The notes below the pieces were generated by a model. The model saw nothing but the letters and a program-made list of their open reading frames with translations, had not been told where the DNA came from and did not search any database. This document shows positions 1 to 9,895 of a stretch of DNA of 64,000 nt, one piece after another. The number at the start of each line of letters is the position of its first letter. Position 1 is the stretch's first letter. Source of the DNA: Xylona heveae TC161 (lineage: Eukaryota; Ascomycota; Xylonomycetes; Xylonales; Xylonaceae); assembly GCF_001619985.1 (NCBI RefSeq), contig NW_017264194.1, positions 2,537,511 to 2,601,510 of the forward strand, in the 5' to 3' direction. The translations under genes and the position numbers were made by a program.

Positions 1-2798
1 GACCAAGTAATGACTGTGAAAGAAAGGTCTCGACTTCTACTGGGATTCGCCTCTGGTTACACCATCACTACCGACCAACCAAAACCCACGTCTGTTTTTC
101 TTTTTCTTTTGCCTTTACCCCTCCATCAGTCCATTACACAATCACCGGCATGCAGTGCGAATTTCGTGACATTTCATTGTACCTCTGCGTACTGCTTTGC
201 GCTCAACAAAAACCAACATTCTCGACCGCCTTGAAATCCCTCATGTAGACCTAGAACCACGTAGAAATGCAAAGGCGGTTGCCGTGGCAAAATCTGTTGG
301 GTAAAGTCCAGACAACCGGTATCACAGGCAAGAAGCTGAAAAGGTTCGGAAAATGAATCGGATTCCGTCATGTTCAGCCCAGTTTCTGATTCCGCGTCGT
401 GCGATAGACAGCGGCATTCCGGGAAAATCCTCCGTAACATTTCAATCTGACTTTGGCAGAAGACTTTGCTAGAGAAGAGAGGGTGTGCTTGTCCAAAAAG
501 TCAGTCGCACGTGTTGCTAGGGACATGGAAACGTGCTAACGAGGCAGAACTGGAATGAGGATCAAGAGCCAGTGCCCTGTAGTGCTGGCGCACTTGTCCA
601 GTCAAAGAATGGGAAAGGAGGCTAGATAACAATTGGGCCTGGCCCAAAGGCACATCTTCGGCTTTTGTTCTCTTTCCTGATTGTTCACCTTTGCTCGTTT
701 CGCTTTGGGCTCAATATTGTTCTGCCGTTGCTTCACAATGAAGTGGTGGTGCTCGACGGGTAGCAAGAAGGGAGAACGGGCGGTACGAGGCGTTCGATCC
801 AAAGGCGAAGGTGCCCAAAGTGGAAATTCTCCACTTCGTCCAAGAGACGGAAGAGAAGAATGGGGTGTGGCCACGCAATTGCCAGAGTCAACCGTGGTTC
901 GCTGTGTGCCCTACCGAGGCTCTTAGCCCCCACCCTACGGAGCCCAATCCCCCAGTAAAAAACTGTTAACTTAACCACAACTCTTGTCCAGCTTTTTCTC
1001 TTCGGTCCGACAATTGAGCCCTCTGGGGTTAAGTGATGCGCTTTACCACAGTTAAGGAATCCGTGCCTTCCGCCAGACCCGCTGGCAAGTGCCGGAGCTT
1101 ACTCTCCTCGTGTCAAGTCTACTACGTAGTAACCTTTCAGAGTTTCTCTCTTCTGCCTTTTGGGCAACGTGCCTCTCCGGCGCTCCGGTCATCGGGCTTC
1201 TACTCTCTTTGATGAACCATCCCGATCGACCGCCATCGACCAGTGTCATGGACCGTTCTACGGTAACGGTACTACCAAGTGCCACTGTGTTTTTAGCGCC
1301 TTTATCCTCATTGTTCACATCAGCCTTTGATAAGGACAATGCTTCTTTGTTCCATATAGCGCTGCCTTGGCTGCCTTTGAACCCTTTGAAGACACCTCGC
1401 GTGTGTATATTAATTTGTGCAACCATTTCCTACCTATCCACTTTAGTCTCTCCACTCCTCGTTCGATAAGGATGCGTCTCCGTAGGGAAAAGCCAAGGCA
1501 AGGCGTGACGAGCCCAAGTCTACCACGGAATATATCTTTTTCGTACTCAGAGCCGTACCACTATACCGAAAAGACATGACTCGCGTTCCGGGCAACATGA
1601 TGATGCGGCGGGAGATCGACTTGGCAACCGCAGCCGTTCCGTAGTACAACTTGTAGTCGTTTTTGCTGTCTTGTTGGTCCATCCATCCTTTTGGCCCATC
1701 GCCATCTCATCTCATCCTTCCTACCTGCATCTCTCCCACCGCTTTCCTCTGACTGTGCGCGTCTGAGGGTGTGCGTCTCCCTTCTCTTCCGCACCTCCAT
1801 CCCAAATCGTTCATGGATGCCTGCTGCTATACAAGGGAGGCTGAGAGATAGAAAACAGAAAAGGTCTAGAACCCCTATAGAAGCTATTCCTTTCCAGGTC
1901 ACTGTAATTACAACAGCAAGACTTCATTTCAAGCCAACTTCCTCATTTCTCCGTAATCATCAGAATTCATTGTAGACTTAGCCAGAAAGGAAAAAGAGTT
2001 TTCCTCCCAAATCACGTACAGCGTCACATATCCCGACAAGGGAACGTCAGAAAGTCTCACGCCCCACAAGGCTTCATCTGGAGGAAAGAAGTCGGGATAT
2101 TCCGAGCCATACTGGGAGGCGATACAGGTTATAATTCCCGACTTTTTGTATTTTTTGTGTCTATGGTTACTGCCTTATTCGTTTCCCAGCGGAAAAGAAG
2201 TGTGGGGAATTGTAAGTATCCAAAGTACTGTGTTGCGCCACGGACCCGCAAATTCCAAGTTGAGCAAACCGCTCCGCTTAGGGAGAGATGAGGTTGGGGG
2301 TGGCTTATGCGTAAAGGACTCAGTCATTTTACGCTGTTTGGCTCGTTTGCTCTCTGCCTTGCCTTCCGTTCTCATTGGATCATTGTCCGGATATGGTTGT
2401 ATGTCCGCGGCGTGTAGAGTGCAGTGACCATCTGTGGCGAGAAATGTGTGGTTCTTGCTTCTTATACCGTTGTATGGTAACTTGGAGTCCATCTTAGATT
2501 AGGAGACATCCCTCAACTAAAACTGCTCTTTATGCTGCAGAGTCAGATGCCTTGTTTTGCATAGAGCCAGAAAAAGTATTAATATTAGTGAACAGAAAGG
2601 AAGAAATAATAAAAGAAAAAAAGAAAAACCAGCGTATTGAAATTAGTTATCCCCAGCGTAAACAAGGCAAGAAAAATAATTAGAGGTCACTGTAGTACAC
2701 AGATCAAGATGAACATGAGGAAAATGGAAGCGAAATGGAAGGAGGGTCACGTACGTATCGCCACTGAACAGGATTCTAGGTTTCACGTTGGACCCTCT
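1..2798. other. Intergenic or unassigned left flank
   Basis: No coding region here could be supported. Open frames of 70-126 codons occur on both strands and overlap each other (for example 1052-1426 minus against 1089-1469 plus). None shows a recognisable motif, splice pattern or composition bias. Pyrimidine-rich stretches around 1690-1800 resemble fungal promoter sequence, but no gene follows on the plus strand. The segment may hold untranslated regions of a gene outside the window. Confidence 0.5.
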
Positions 2799-4163
2799 TC
2801 ACTTCTCCGCTTCCCCCCGAATCACTCCAGTTTCCTGCTGCTGTTGTGATTGTGGTTGTTGTCCGCTCCATCCCATGGTACCACTGACATTGTGGCTTCC
2901 TCCAAGCACTCCTCCCGAGGATGGCATCCACGGTGTTGCATCTCGATCATGTCCATAACCGCCACCAACGCCACGGCCACCAGAGGGAAAGGAATAACCA
3001 TGGGGAAGCCCAGTCCGCAACGACCCAAACTCAGATGCCTCCCCACGGGGTGGTCCCTGATGCGGAATCACCTCCGGGTTTACGCTACTTCCCGCTCTCC
3101 CCATCTTCGCCGTATTGGCCATGGTTGCCACGTCACCAAAGCCTCCTGTTCTCTCCATCTCTCTCATCAGCCTTCTCCTGCTGCGTTCCTCTTCACGCTT
3201 CTGATCCCTCAGCCATCTGTCGTCTCCCCTTCTCACCTCTTTCCTCGCTCTCTTTTCCTCCCTCCTTTCCGCCTTTTTGGCACGCTTATCCTCCCTCTTC
3301 GCATGTTGATATGCCTTCTTATTCTCCCTTTTCATCTCCTTGCGGCCCTTACGTCGTTCTTTGACCTCAGCTTTTCTATCTTTTCGAGCTGCTTTATGCG
3401 CCGCTTTGAGTGCCTTGTATTGCGCTTTGCGCTCGGCCTTACCTAGATGGAATGTGTTTTCCAGAATTGACTTTTGTCTGTACAAGTCTGCTTGCAGAGC
3501 GCGGTATGCATCTCGCGATTCCTTGCGCTGTCTTGCGGTTGTTGAGGAGTCAGAGTCAGAGTCGGAATCAGAATCAGACGATGACGAGGACCACGAGGAG
3601 AAGGAGGACAGCGAGGAGACAGAGGAGTCAGAATGGCGTCGCCCGGACGGAGAAGGTCTCAGTAGGTGTCCCTGTTGTACTGATTCCGGTTGTAGAGGAC
3701 GAGATGCGCCTTGGGGAGGGTAAATGGGGGAGGGAGCATAATAGGCCCGCACCTCCGGTGTTTGAGTTTGAGAATTGGATGGATGTCGGATGAATTTCGA
3801 GTCTGCCACAGCAGACTGAGAGGAATAGCTAGGCGCAGGCCCCTTTTCTCTGGAGTATCCAGGATATCCAGGAGCGGAAACAGGACCAGGAGCGTCGTAG
3901 TCGTTGAAAGATTGCTGGTGGTTGTCATAATCGTGTGATGGAGCCGGTGGCCGAGATTGATGATTATAATTGCCGTGATCCGAATTGTCAATATGGAAAT
4001 GCTCACGAGACCGTTCATCCACCGCCCTTGCCGAATCATTGGAAGAGAGTGGCGGAGGGCTCACACTCGCGGTCGGAGTATATGCTGGAGGAGCATCCAT
4101 GGGGATTTGCACCTCGGTATCAGTATCTGACCGTTCTCCATCAACATCTGGCTTCCGTCCCAT
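2799..4163 (-). CDS. Hypothetical basic protein with PPAY motif and Lys/Arg/Glu-rich helix
   Basis: I do not recognise this 454-residue protein. It reads as one exon from a good ATG. Near residue 24 there is PPAY, a PPxY motif of the kind bound by WW domains such as those of Rsp5/NEDD4 ubiquitin ligases. Residues of about 90-170 are Pro/Ser/Tyr-rich and disordered. A Ser/Asp run (about 180-205) leads into about 150 residues dominated by Lys, Arg, Glu and Ala, starting with DAYRALQADLYRQKSILE, which should form a long charged helix. The C-terminus is rich in Gly and Gln. The PPxY link to ubiquitin ligase adaptors is inference. The gene is convergent with nothing on its left, and the next gene upstream (5292-6167) lies on the same strand. 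Confidence 0.75.
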   Translation of the reverse strand: MGRKPDVDGERSDTDTEVQIPMDAPPAYTPTASVSPPPLSSNDSARAVDERSREHFHIDNSDHGNYNHQSRPPAPSHDYDNHQQSFNDYDAPGPVSAPGYPGYSREKGPAPSYSSQSAVADSKFIRHPSNSQTQTPEVRAYYAPSPIYPPQGASRPLQPESVQQGHLLRPSPSGRRHSDSSVSSLSSFSSWSSSSSDSDSDSDSDSSTTARQRKESRDAYRALQADLYRQKSILENTFHLGKAERKAQYKALKAAHKAARKDRKAEVKERRKGRKEMKRENKKAYQHAKREDKRAKKAERREEKRARKEVRRGDDRWLRDQKREEERSRRRLMREMERTGGFGDVATMANTAKMGRAGSSVNPEVIPHQGPPRGEASEFGSLRTGLPHGYSFPSGGRGVGGGYGHDRDATPWMPSSGGVLGGSHNVSGTMGWSGQQPQSQQQQETGVIRGEAEK

Positions 4164-5291
4164 TGTGCAGACAATACGAAAGCAATTTAAATGGGAAAGC
4201 GTTGATTATAATGCAAACGGAAGTGATAGGGCTGACAAGCAGGAATAGAGACTAAAGGGATAAAAGCCAATGACGAAATCCACTGCTGCACTCTTAACCT
4301 GAGGAAAATTGAAAGCCTTGAAATGATGAGGTAGATGCGGGGAAATAATATGAGTAGCAAAGTTCAGTAAGAATTAGGTCAATTTTTATATCTCAAACGC
4401 AGCAGATAAAACATTTAGGGCAGGATCATTCTCTTCCTAGGGACGTTGAAAAAACCATCAGCTGAATACATGAACCAGAGGGAATTGGAAGAATATATAT
4501 ATCGCAAAGAATTCAGATGGTTCAAACATGCAATCGATGGTGCAATTGAAGAAATATGGCTGCCTGGCATCTAACAAGAATTGTGGCTGAGGCCGCGTCG
4601 TCAAGCATCTCACATGGTCCATCAAACCACTACTGTGAGTACTTTGCCTAAATCGGCATGTCGGGGATCGGGGATCCCAGAGAGATGATTCCCCGGGCGG
4701 GCCCGGCGGTAGTGGGTATTGTGACGACATTTCCAACTCCACAGAGAGCTCACCTACCGCTTGGAATTGAGTGTCAAAGATGATAATTGTGCATTTCAGC
4801 TTCAAAATAAGAAATGTACGTAGTATATCCTCAGAGCAATGACGAATTCAGAAATCGACATGGTTATTGGAAGCCCTACGCACTTTTTTCGTTTCGGCGT
4901 TTCACGGCGACAGGTTCTTCCACTCTTGAAGGTGAAGACAGAATGTTGTCATTGCATTATGACAGAGGGAAATATGGCAACTAAGGTATCTAGAATAAAA
5001 TTTCGAATTGATCTTGATATGCTTAATGTTCTGCATGTTTAAGAAGGCAGTTCAGAGAATGCTGCATATTACACATTCTGGGCATAGAGGAAGTGTTTAC
5101 GCAGATAATGAATTTGAATTCAAGTTAGTTAAAACTAAGGACAAGTTGGACGGCTATGCGAGCCAAACAAACTGTCACCGTGAAGCTCTAGAATTGATAG
5201 TGTCATTGTCAAACACATGAATGTCGAACAAACAGAAAGAATTGACTAGGATCTAAACATGACAGAATGCCAATGAAGCATTGCAGAGCTA
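4164..5291. other. Intergenic, no gene seen
   Basis: About 1.1 kb between two minus-strand genes. It should contain the promoter of the basic PPAY protein and the 3' end of the next gene. Short open frames such as 4458-4805 minus have no recognisable content. A G/C-rich patch lies near 4685-4710. Confidence 0.5.
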
Positions 5292-6167
5292 TCAGTTGTC
5301 ACTCTGAAGCTCATCTGGTACAGTAACTGGACCGTCACTGCTTTCCTCGTCTTCATCAAGTTCAACAACCCTCTGGCCAACGTCCATGTCAATGTTGAAC
5401 TGCTGGCTGTGCATTTCAACATCATCAAGAAATCCATTCAGAACATCGTCCATTTGATGAAAGTTGACAGGGAAGAATTCCATCGTAACCTGGACTCCCG
5501 CCACAGCTTCAGCATCCGCTTCGATGGCTGACGAATTCAACTCGTTCTTTTTACGCTCCTGCTCTTCGATGGATTCCATGATTTGCTTATAGTCATCACA
5601 GTTCGTAAAAATGAACCAAGCAAATTTGTGACGCTGGATACTTCCGTCCAGCCTTTCGAGCTCTGCAACTTCTGCGCCAATCCGAGAAAACCGCAGCCCA
5701 GAGTCCTTGATAAATCTACGGACACCGTACAAAATGGCACGCTCCCAACGGAGATGGGCGCGGATCATGCGTTCGACGTGGGCGTGATAGCGAACAGGAA
5801 GATTTTCATAGAGCTTCTTCACCCGAACTCTGAGGAAATACTCCGGCTGCCTGCGGCGAATTTGCTCCACCACGTCAAGACCAATAGCTTCGGTAGATCC
5901 CTCGCCCTGGCGATGACCAATGAGCTGAGCACGATCCCCCGAGGAGGGAGATTCCGGCTGGCTCTTCTCAGCAGTGGAGTTCGTCATCTCTCCTTTGGGT
6001 GCCTCAAGCTCAGAATCAGACTGAACGCTGGACAATCCGGCTTCAGTAGCGGGGGTGGCAACCTGGTCCTGGGCTTGGGTGGTTCCGATACTTTCTTGGG
6101 CTTCGGCAGCCTGAGCTCTAGCAGCACGGGCTCGGGCTCTGCGACGACGTTCATTGCGAGTCACCAT
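5292..6167 (-). CDS. Hypothetical protein, 291 residues
   Basis: I do not recognise the family. The frame extends to 6191, but the first ATG in it is at 6167, giving a start of MVTRNERRRRAR. The N-terminus is an Arg/Ala-rich basic helix that could act as a nuclear signal. Residues of about 25-90 are disordered and rich in Ser, Glu and Gln. A better-ordered core of about 120 residues follows, with many Arg and aromatic residues (EYFLRVRVKKLYENLPVRYH and HLRWERAILYGVRRF). The C-terminus is acidic (ELDEDEESSDG). The core composition argues for a folded conserved domain, but I cannot name it. A GTGAGT donor upstream near 6270 (minus strand) hints at an intron in the 5' untranslated region. Confidence 0.7.
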   Translation of the reverse strand: MVTRNERRRRARARAARAQAAEAQESIGTTQAQDQVATPATEAGLSSVQSDSELEAPKGEMTNSTAEKSQPESPSSGDRAQLIGHRQGEGSTEAIGLDVVEQIRRRQPEYFLRVRVKKLYENLPVRYHAHVERMIRAHLRWERAILYGVRRFIKDSGLRFSRIGAEVAELERLDGSIQRHKFAWFIFTNCDDYKQIMESIEEQERKKNELNSSAIEADAEAVAGVQVTMEFFPVNFHQMDDVLNGFLDDVEMHSQQFNIDMDVGQRVVELDEDEESSDGPVTVPDELQSDN

Positions 6168-6910
6168 TATTGCAAGTGAGACTGTTGACAAGTGAAGCAG
6201 AGAACGTCAGATTCTAAAGCTGTCAGTCATGAAGAAATATTGGAAAAAGTTTTATTAACGAATTACTCACTTGAATGTTCTTTAAGATAAGTATTCTTGG
6301 TTGAAGCACCATGAGCTGCGTTACTTCGTGATCAAGTATTGTCGGTCGAGAGAAGTGGGGGTGGGAGAGGATGTGGACCACGCGTGTTCAACTTCAACTG
6401 CAGTAGCTAGTGTGAGAAGTTGACACTTCAGTTTTTGCAAAACTGCAATGCTCGAAATGCTATAATGAGGATAAACCTGACAGAGAATTTAGCTGGCAAT
6501 TAGAATCCAGCAGATGAGGGGAGAAAGAGATGTCGGCTGATGGAGAAGGGTGAGGTTTGGAATGAGAGAATGGTTGAAGCCTGCTTCAGTCAGACAAGCA
6601 AGTGAAAACAAACAATCGCAGACCCAGAATCTTTCCATAACCGAAGCCTATGGCCGAGGCTGTACGTTGAGCCAGCCTAGTTAGTAACATTCAATCGAGT
6701 GAATGCTGCTCTGGCAGAAAACGAAAAAGGCACCATATTGGATGTAGCGCGCACAACACTCCGGATGTCAAACATGGCAATGCTGCACAATGAGTCTTCT
6801 GAAACAACAAATTGCGCACAAATTAAATAAACAACTTCATACAATCAAGATTGAAGATCCCATATGATTACAAATTGCAGAAAGACAAGCAAACGGCATA
6901 CTTTCAACAT
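6168..6910. other. Intergenic, no gene seen
   Basis: About 740 bases that should contain the promoter of the 291-residue protein gene and the 3' end of the Tctex1-type gene. No convincing open frame or RNA gene was seen. Confidence 0.5.
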
Positions 6911-7609
6911 TTACCCGATATAGATCCAGATCACGCTGATGACGACATCCATGCCCTTCTCTTCACCTGTCTCATATTTAAAGCTCCACATGCCATCCTT
7001 TTCATTGTTCCAATACGCGCCAGTAGCGGAGTGCATGCCCCGACGGCCGACAGAGGGAGCATTAGCCGATGAGGATACCGATGGGCGCTCATCGCCCACT
7101 CCGCCAGCTACAGGATGGGTGTCATCGCGTGCGGAAGCTTCGTTGGCTCCCACTTGAGTTGAGGTAGAAGTAGAAGCCCCAGTGGGCTGCTTGCGGGAAG
7201 AGGAAAGATGCTGAATGATGGTGCTGTTGACAGCGTACTTGTACGAGGGCGACTGGGAGCCTGACGAGGACTCGGCAATGAGGGACCGAAGAATCGTGTT
7301 CTGGGAATGTCAGACAAGTAGATTTGGGGCGCAATGGAGCTCTGGGAATTGCGTACAATGATATTTGTGTTCCATGACTCCGTCTTGGAGTGCTCATATT
7401 CGTGGGCGCTGCCTAGCGTGCTGTTACACGCCTGTAGCTCAGTCAGCACTAAATTTCAGCCCCGGTTCCCTCTTATAATCTTATTCACCTCAGTAGCAAT
7501 TTCGCGGAGACGCGCATGCGACACGGGCTAGCAATCACGGTGGTTAGCCAGGCGGAGAGCTTCAACGTGGAATGTTCAGTTTACTTACTGGGATCATGGT
7601 GGAAGCCAT
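6911..7609 (-). CDS. Dynein light chain, Tctex1 family
   Basis: Four exons (7609-7589, 7527-7489, 7431-7357, 7300-6911), all joined in phase 0, give 174 residues. Tctex1 light chains dimerise on the dynein intermediate chain and help attach cargo. Family landmarks are in order: RLREIATE, then HSKTESWNTNII (matching the HSKxxxWxxxxV block of animal DYNLT1), SPSYKYAVNSTIIQ (matching YKYIVxCVIMQ), GMHSATGAYWNNEKDGMWSF (matching GLHTASSCFWDxxxDG) and a hydrophobic C-terminal strand. An insertion of about 45 residues rich in Ser, Thr, Ala and Gly separates the YKY and GMH blocks, so the protein is longer than the roughly 113-residue animal form. The gene is divergent from VTC1. Identification is secure; splice sites rest on frame continuity and conservation. 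Confidence 0.88.
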
Positions 7610-8151
7610 TGAGAAGTCCAAAAATTATATATAGTCTATAAAGAGGATAATTAGTGCACAGAGAGAGATGAGGGAGAGATTGAGTGAACTAACTCACCGC
7701 CCAGAGGCAGTATATTCAACATCCAGGGTCTGTTTCGTCGTGTTTCCCGAGATACTGTTGGCATGTTGGGTTTAATTGGCATAAACAGGCCGGCCGTATA
7801 TATCTGCACAGTATGCCTTAATGAAAAGCCATACTTATCCATCATATCATATCGTATCAGATCAAGTGAGATCCTCATCAGCAACACTTCTCAGCCAATC
7901 AATCCTATCACGTTCTGATTTTCACAAGAAGTGGTGCTGCCTCAAGTCCACATTCGGCAAGGCTCACCGGGGGCTTGCAGGGAGCTTCACCCAACTATAA
8001 CGAAACAAAAGGCTTTTGGCCCCGCGCACATGGTCGAGATTTTTACGACCAAGAATACGAAACTTCAAGCAATTTTTCTACATTCCTCGCTTTGTTATAC
8101 GTTTCATCTGACGACCTCCCTACTTCAATTGCGGTTGTACAGAGCTTCGCT
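7610..8151. promoter_or_regulatory. Divergent promoter region between Tctex1 and VTC1
   Basis: 542 bases separate the two start codons, so this stretch must carry both promoters. A CCAAT box is visible at 7895-7899 and a CACGTT hexamer at 7909-7914. CACGTT/CACGTG is the core bound by Pho4-type factors, and VTC genes are phosphate-regulated in yeast, so the hexamer is a candidate site, though a single hexamer is weak evidence. Confidence 0.4.
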
Positions 8152-8623
8152 ATGTCTACTCAGCCGTTACTCCAGACCGCACCCGGTAAGTATTCTTCTC
8201 GACCCTGTTCCGTACCTTTGTACGAGGCGGCGAAGGACATTGCAGGATGTAGTACCAATCAATTAACATCATTTAGGCAAGCGCATTGCCCTTCCAACTC
8301 GTGTCGAACCTAAGGTCTTCTTCGCAAATGAGCGTACCTTCTTATCATGGCTCAACTTCACGGTCATTCTCGGCGGTCTCGCCGTCGGCCTTCTCAACTT
8401 CGGCGATAGCGTTGGCCGTATCAGCGCCGGTCTATTCACAATCGTCGCCATGGCGGCCATGATCTACGCTCTCATCACATACCACTGGCGAGCAAAGAGT
8501 ATTCGAATGCGGGGCCAGGGTGGTTTCGACGATCGGTTCGGTCCGACGATTTTGGCTATCGCCCTGCTGGCTGCGGTTGTGGTCAACTTCGTTCTGAGAA
8601 TAACAAGAGTCGAGAAGAATTAA
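8152..8623 (+). CDS. VTC1: Vacuolar transporter chaperone subunit 1
   Basis: Two exons (8152-8185 and 8277-8623) give 126 residues. VTC1 is the small membrane subunit of the vacuolar transporter chaperone complex, which makes polyphosphate from ATP and moves it into the vacuole, and also affects V-ATPase and membrane fusion. The sequence shows the short soluble N-terminus, the conserved [20 protein letters not shown] block with its basic and acidic residues, and three hydrophobic segments (residues of about 37-57, 63-83 and 100-118), the layout of the VTC membrane domain. It has no SPX or catalytic domain, as expected for VTC1. The intron has GTAAGT and TTTAG ends and splits a Gly codon. The next gene is convergent. 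Confidence 0.95.
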
Positions 8624-9064
8624 TTGTTCCCACGGGTTGATCGACGACCATTCAACATTATTGGAGAGAATGGGTGGACATGGAGAAAGGCCATTTATAC
8701 CTCCAAGGATTTACCGAGCGATCATTTTAGGTGTATCATTTTAGGTGTATAAATTGCTTGCTCTGTTGGCTATTATCTTGATATCATAAATGTACATTAT
8801 TTTACGCATTTTCTGCCGAATCTTTTGAGCCGTTCTTGTACTGGCACTCAGCGTATCAGAAAACCAGTTGCTTTCTGTAATGGAAGAATTTAATGCAACT
8901 AGTAGTTCCTAGACCAAACTAGGTGATGCGAATATTGAAGCATACCAAATGCATGTTCTGCTTAGGATGAAAGGAATATGTCAAGTTTCAGCAGAGACGT
9001 GGTTGCTCCCTGAAGAATAATTAGCCACGATAGAGTGGGAACGGCAAGGATTCGAGGGGATGCC
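8624..9064. other. Intergenic between convergent genes
   Basis: About 440 bases shared by the 3' ends of VTC1 and the Alba-like gene. A near-duplicate of ATCATTTTAGGTGTAT occurs at 8721-8751. A candidate alternative last exon of the Alba-like gene lies at the right side. Confidence 0.45.
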
Positions 9065-9895
9065 TTACCCGTATTTTTCCTTCAAATGCTTGATAGTTGA
9101 ATTCGAAAGATATATGGTCAGCACTGGTATTTGCCGCGCCTTTTTCTGCCCTCCGTTGCTGGGCAAAGCCAATGCAAACCCCTCCTGGGATTCTATAGTC
9201 TGAGTTGATTCAACTTCTTCGCCCTCCCTGGCCGTTCGATCTACTTCTTCATTTTTCTGCCCTTGCCGCGTTTGTTGTTGCTTCTTTTGCAGCATCTCCT
9301 CTTTCGATATTGATCCTAGACTGGAATATTGAAAGACTCTAACTCCCTTGTTCTTGGCATTGCGTTTGGCGATCTCGACAATCGAAATCAATTTTCCGGT
9401 AACCGCTCCCTGACCAGTAAGGATCACCAGTGGGGCTTTGGTCTTAGGCTTCGCCTCAGTCAAGTCGATATCCAAAACTTTGATCACCTTTAAGACGTTC
9501 TCTTGGATAGACGATGCGGAGATGATATTGATTGCTGTGACATCATAGGAAGATTCGAAACCCTCTATGCATGCTGGGAGAGAGGAGGAGGAGGAGAAGG
9601 AGGATGCAGGTGCCGGTTTCTGGTCACCTGACCTGGGTGGAACGGCAGATACATCCCTTGAAGGCGACTGGGTGACTTTTCCGGGATTCTCAAAGGGTTC
9701 TCCAGTATCGATTCTGGCGCGCTTTGCCGGGCGTGGACTGTCTGTCTGTTCTTGACCAGGCAGGCTACTCTGAATTGTAGGATTTGTTGCTGAGTGCGGT
9801 ACAGCTGGTGGATTCTGCGGCCTTTCCTGTGCTCTTTCTGCTGCCATGACCCTTCGGCGCACAGAACCAGGCTTACTTTTCTTTTTGTGAGACAT
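9065..9895 (-). CDS. Alba-fold nucleic-acid-binding protein
   Basis: A single-exon reading gives 276 residues starting MSHKKKSKPGSVRRR. Residues of about 115-200 match the Alba/Rpp25 fold: YDVTAINIISASSIQENVLK, then APLVILTGQGAVTGKLISIV and EIAKRNAKNKGVRVFQYSS, followed by the last strand QIPVLTIYLS after an acidic insertion. Alba-family proteins bind double-stranded RNA or DNA; eukaryotic members include RNase P/MRP subunits. The N-terminal 110 residues are disordered and Ser/Pro-rich with basic patches. The annotated stop (TAC GGG TAA) overlaps a GTAAGG donor, so a short last exon may exist (see findings). Which RNase P/MRP subunit, if any, this corresponds to cannot be decided here. Confidence 0.8.
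   Translation of the reverse strand: MSHKKKSKPGSVRRRVMAAERAQERPQNPPAVPHSATNPTIQSSLPGQEQTDSPRPAKRARIDTGEPFENPGKVTQSPSRDVSAVPPRSGDQKPAPASSFSSSSSLPACIEGFESSYDVTAINIISASSIQENVLKVIKVLDIDLTEAKPKTKAPLVILTGQGAVTGKLISIVEIAKRNAKNKGVRVFQYSSLGSISKEEMLQKKQQQTRQGQKNEEVDRTAREGEEVESTQTIESQEGFALALPSNGGQKKARQIPVLTIYLSNSTIKHLKEKYG

Noticed and set aside
1052-1469. Opposite-strand frames of about 125 codons with apparent ATGs
   Set aside because: The two frames overlap on opposite strands, neither has a motif or compositional bias, and there is no splice or promoter support.
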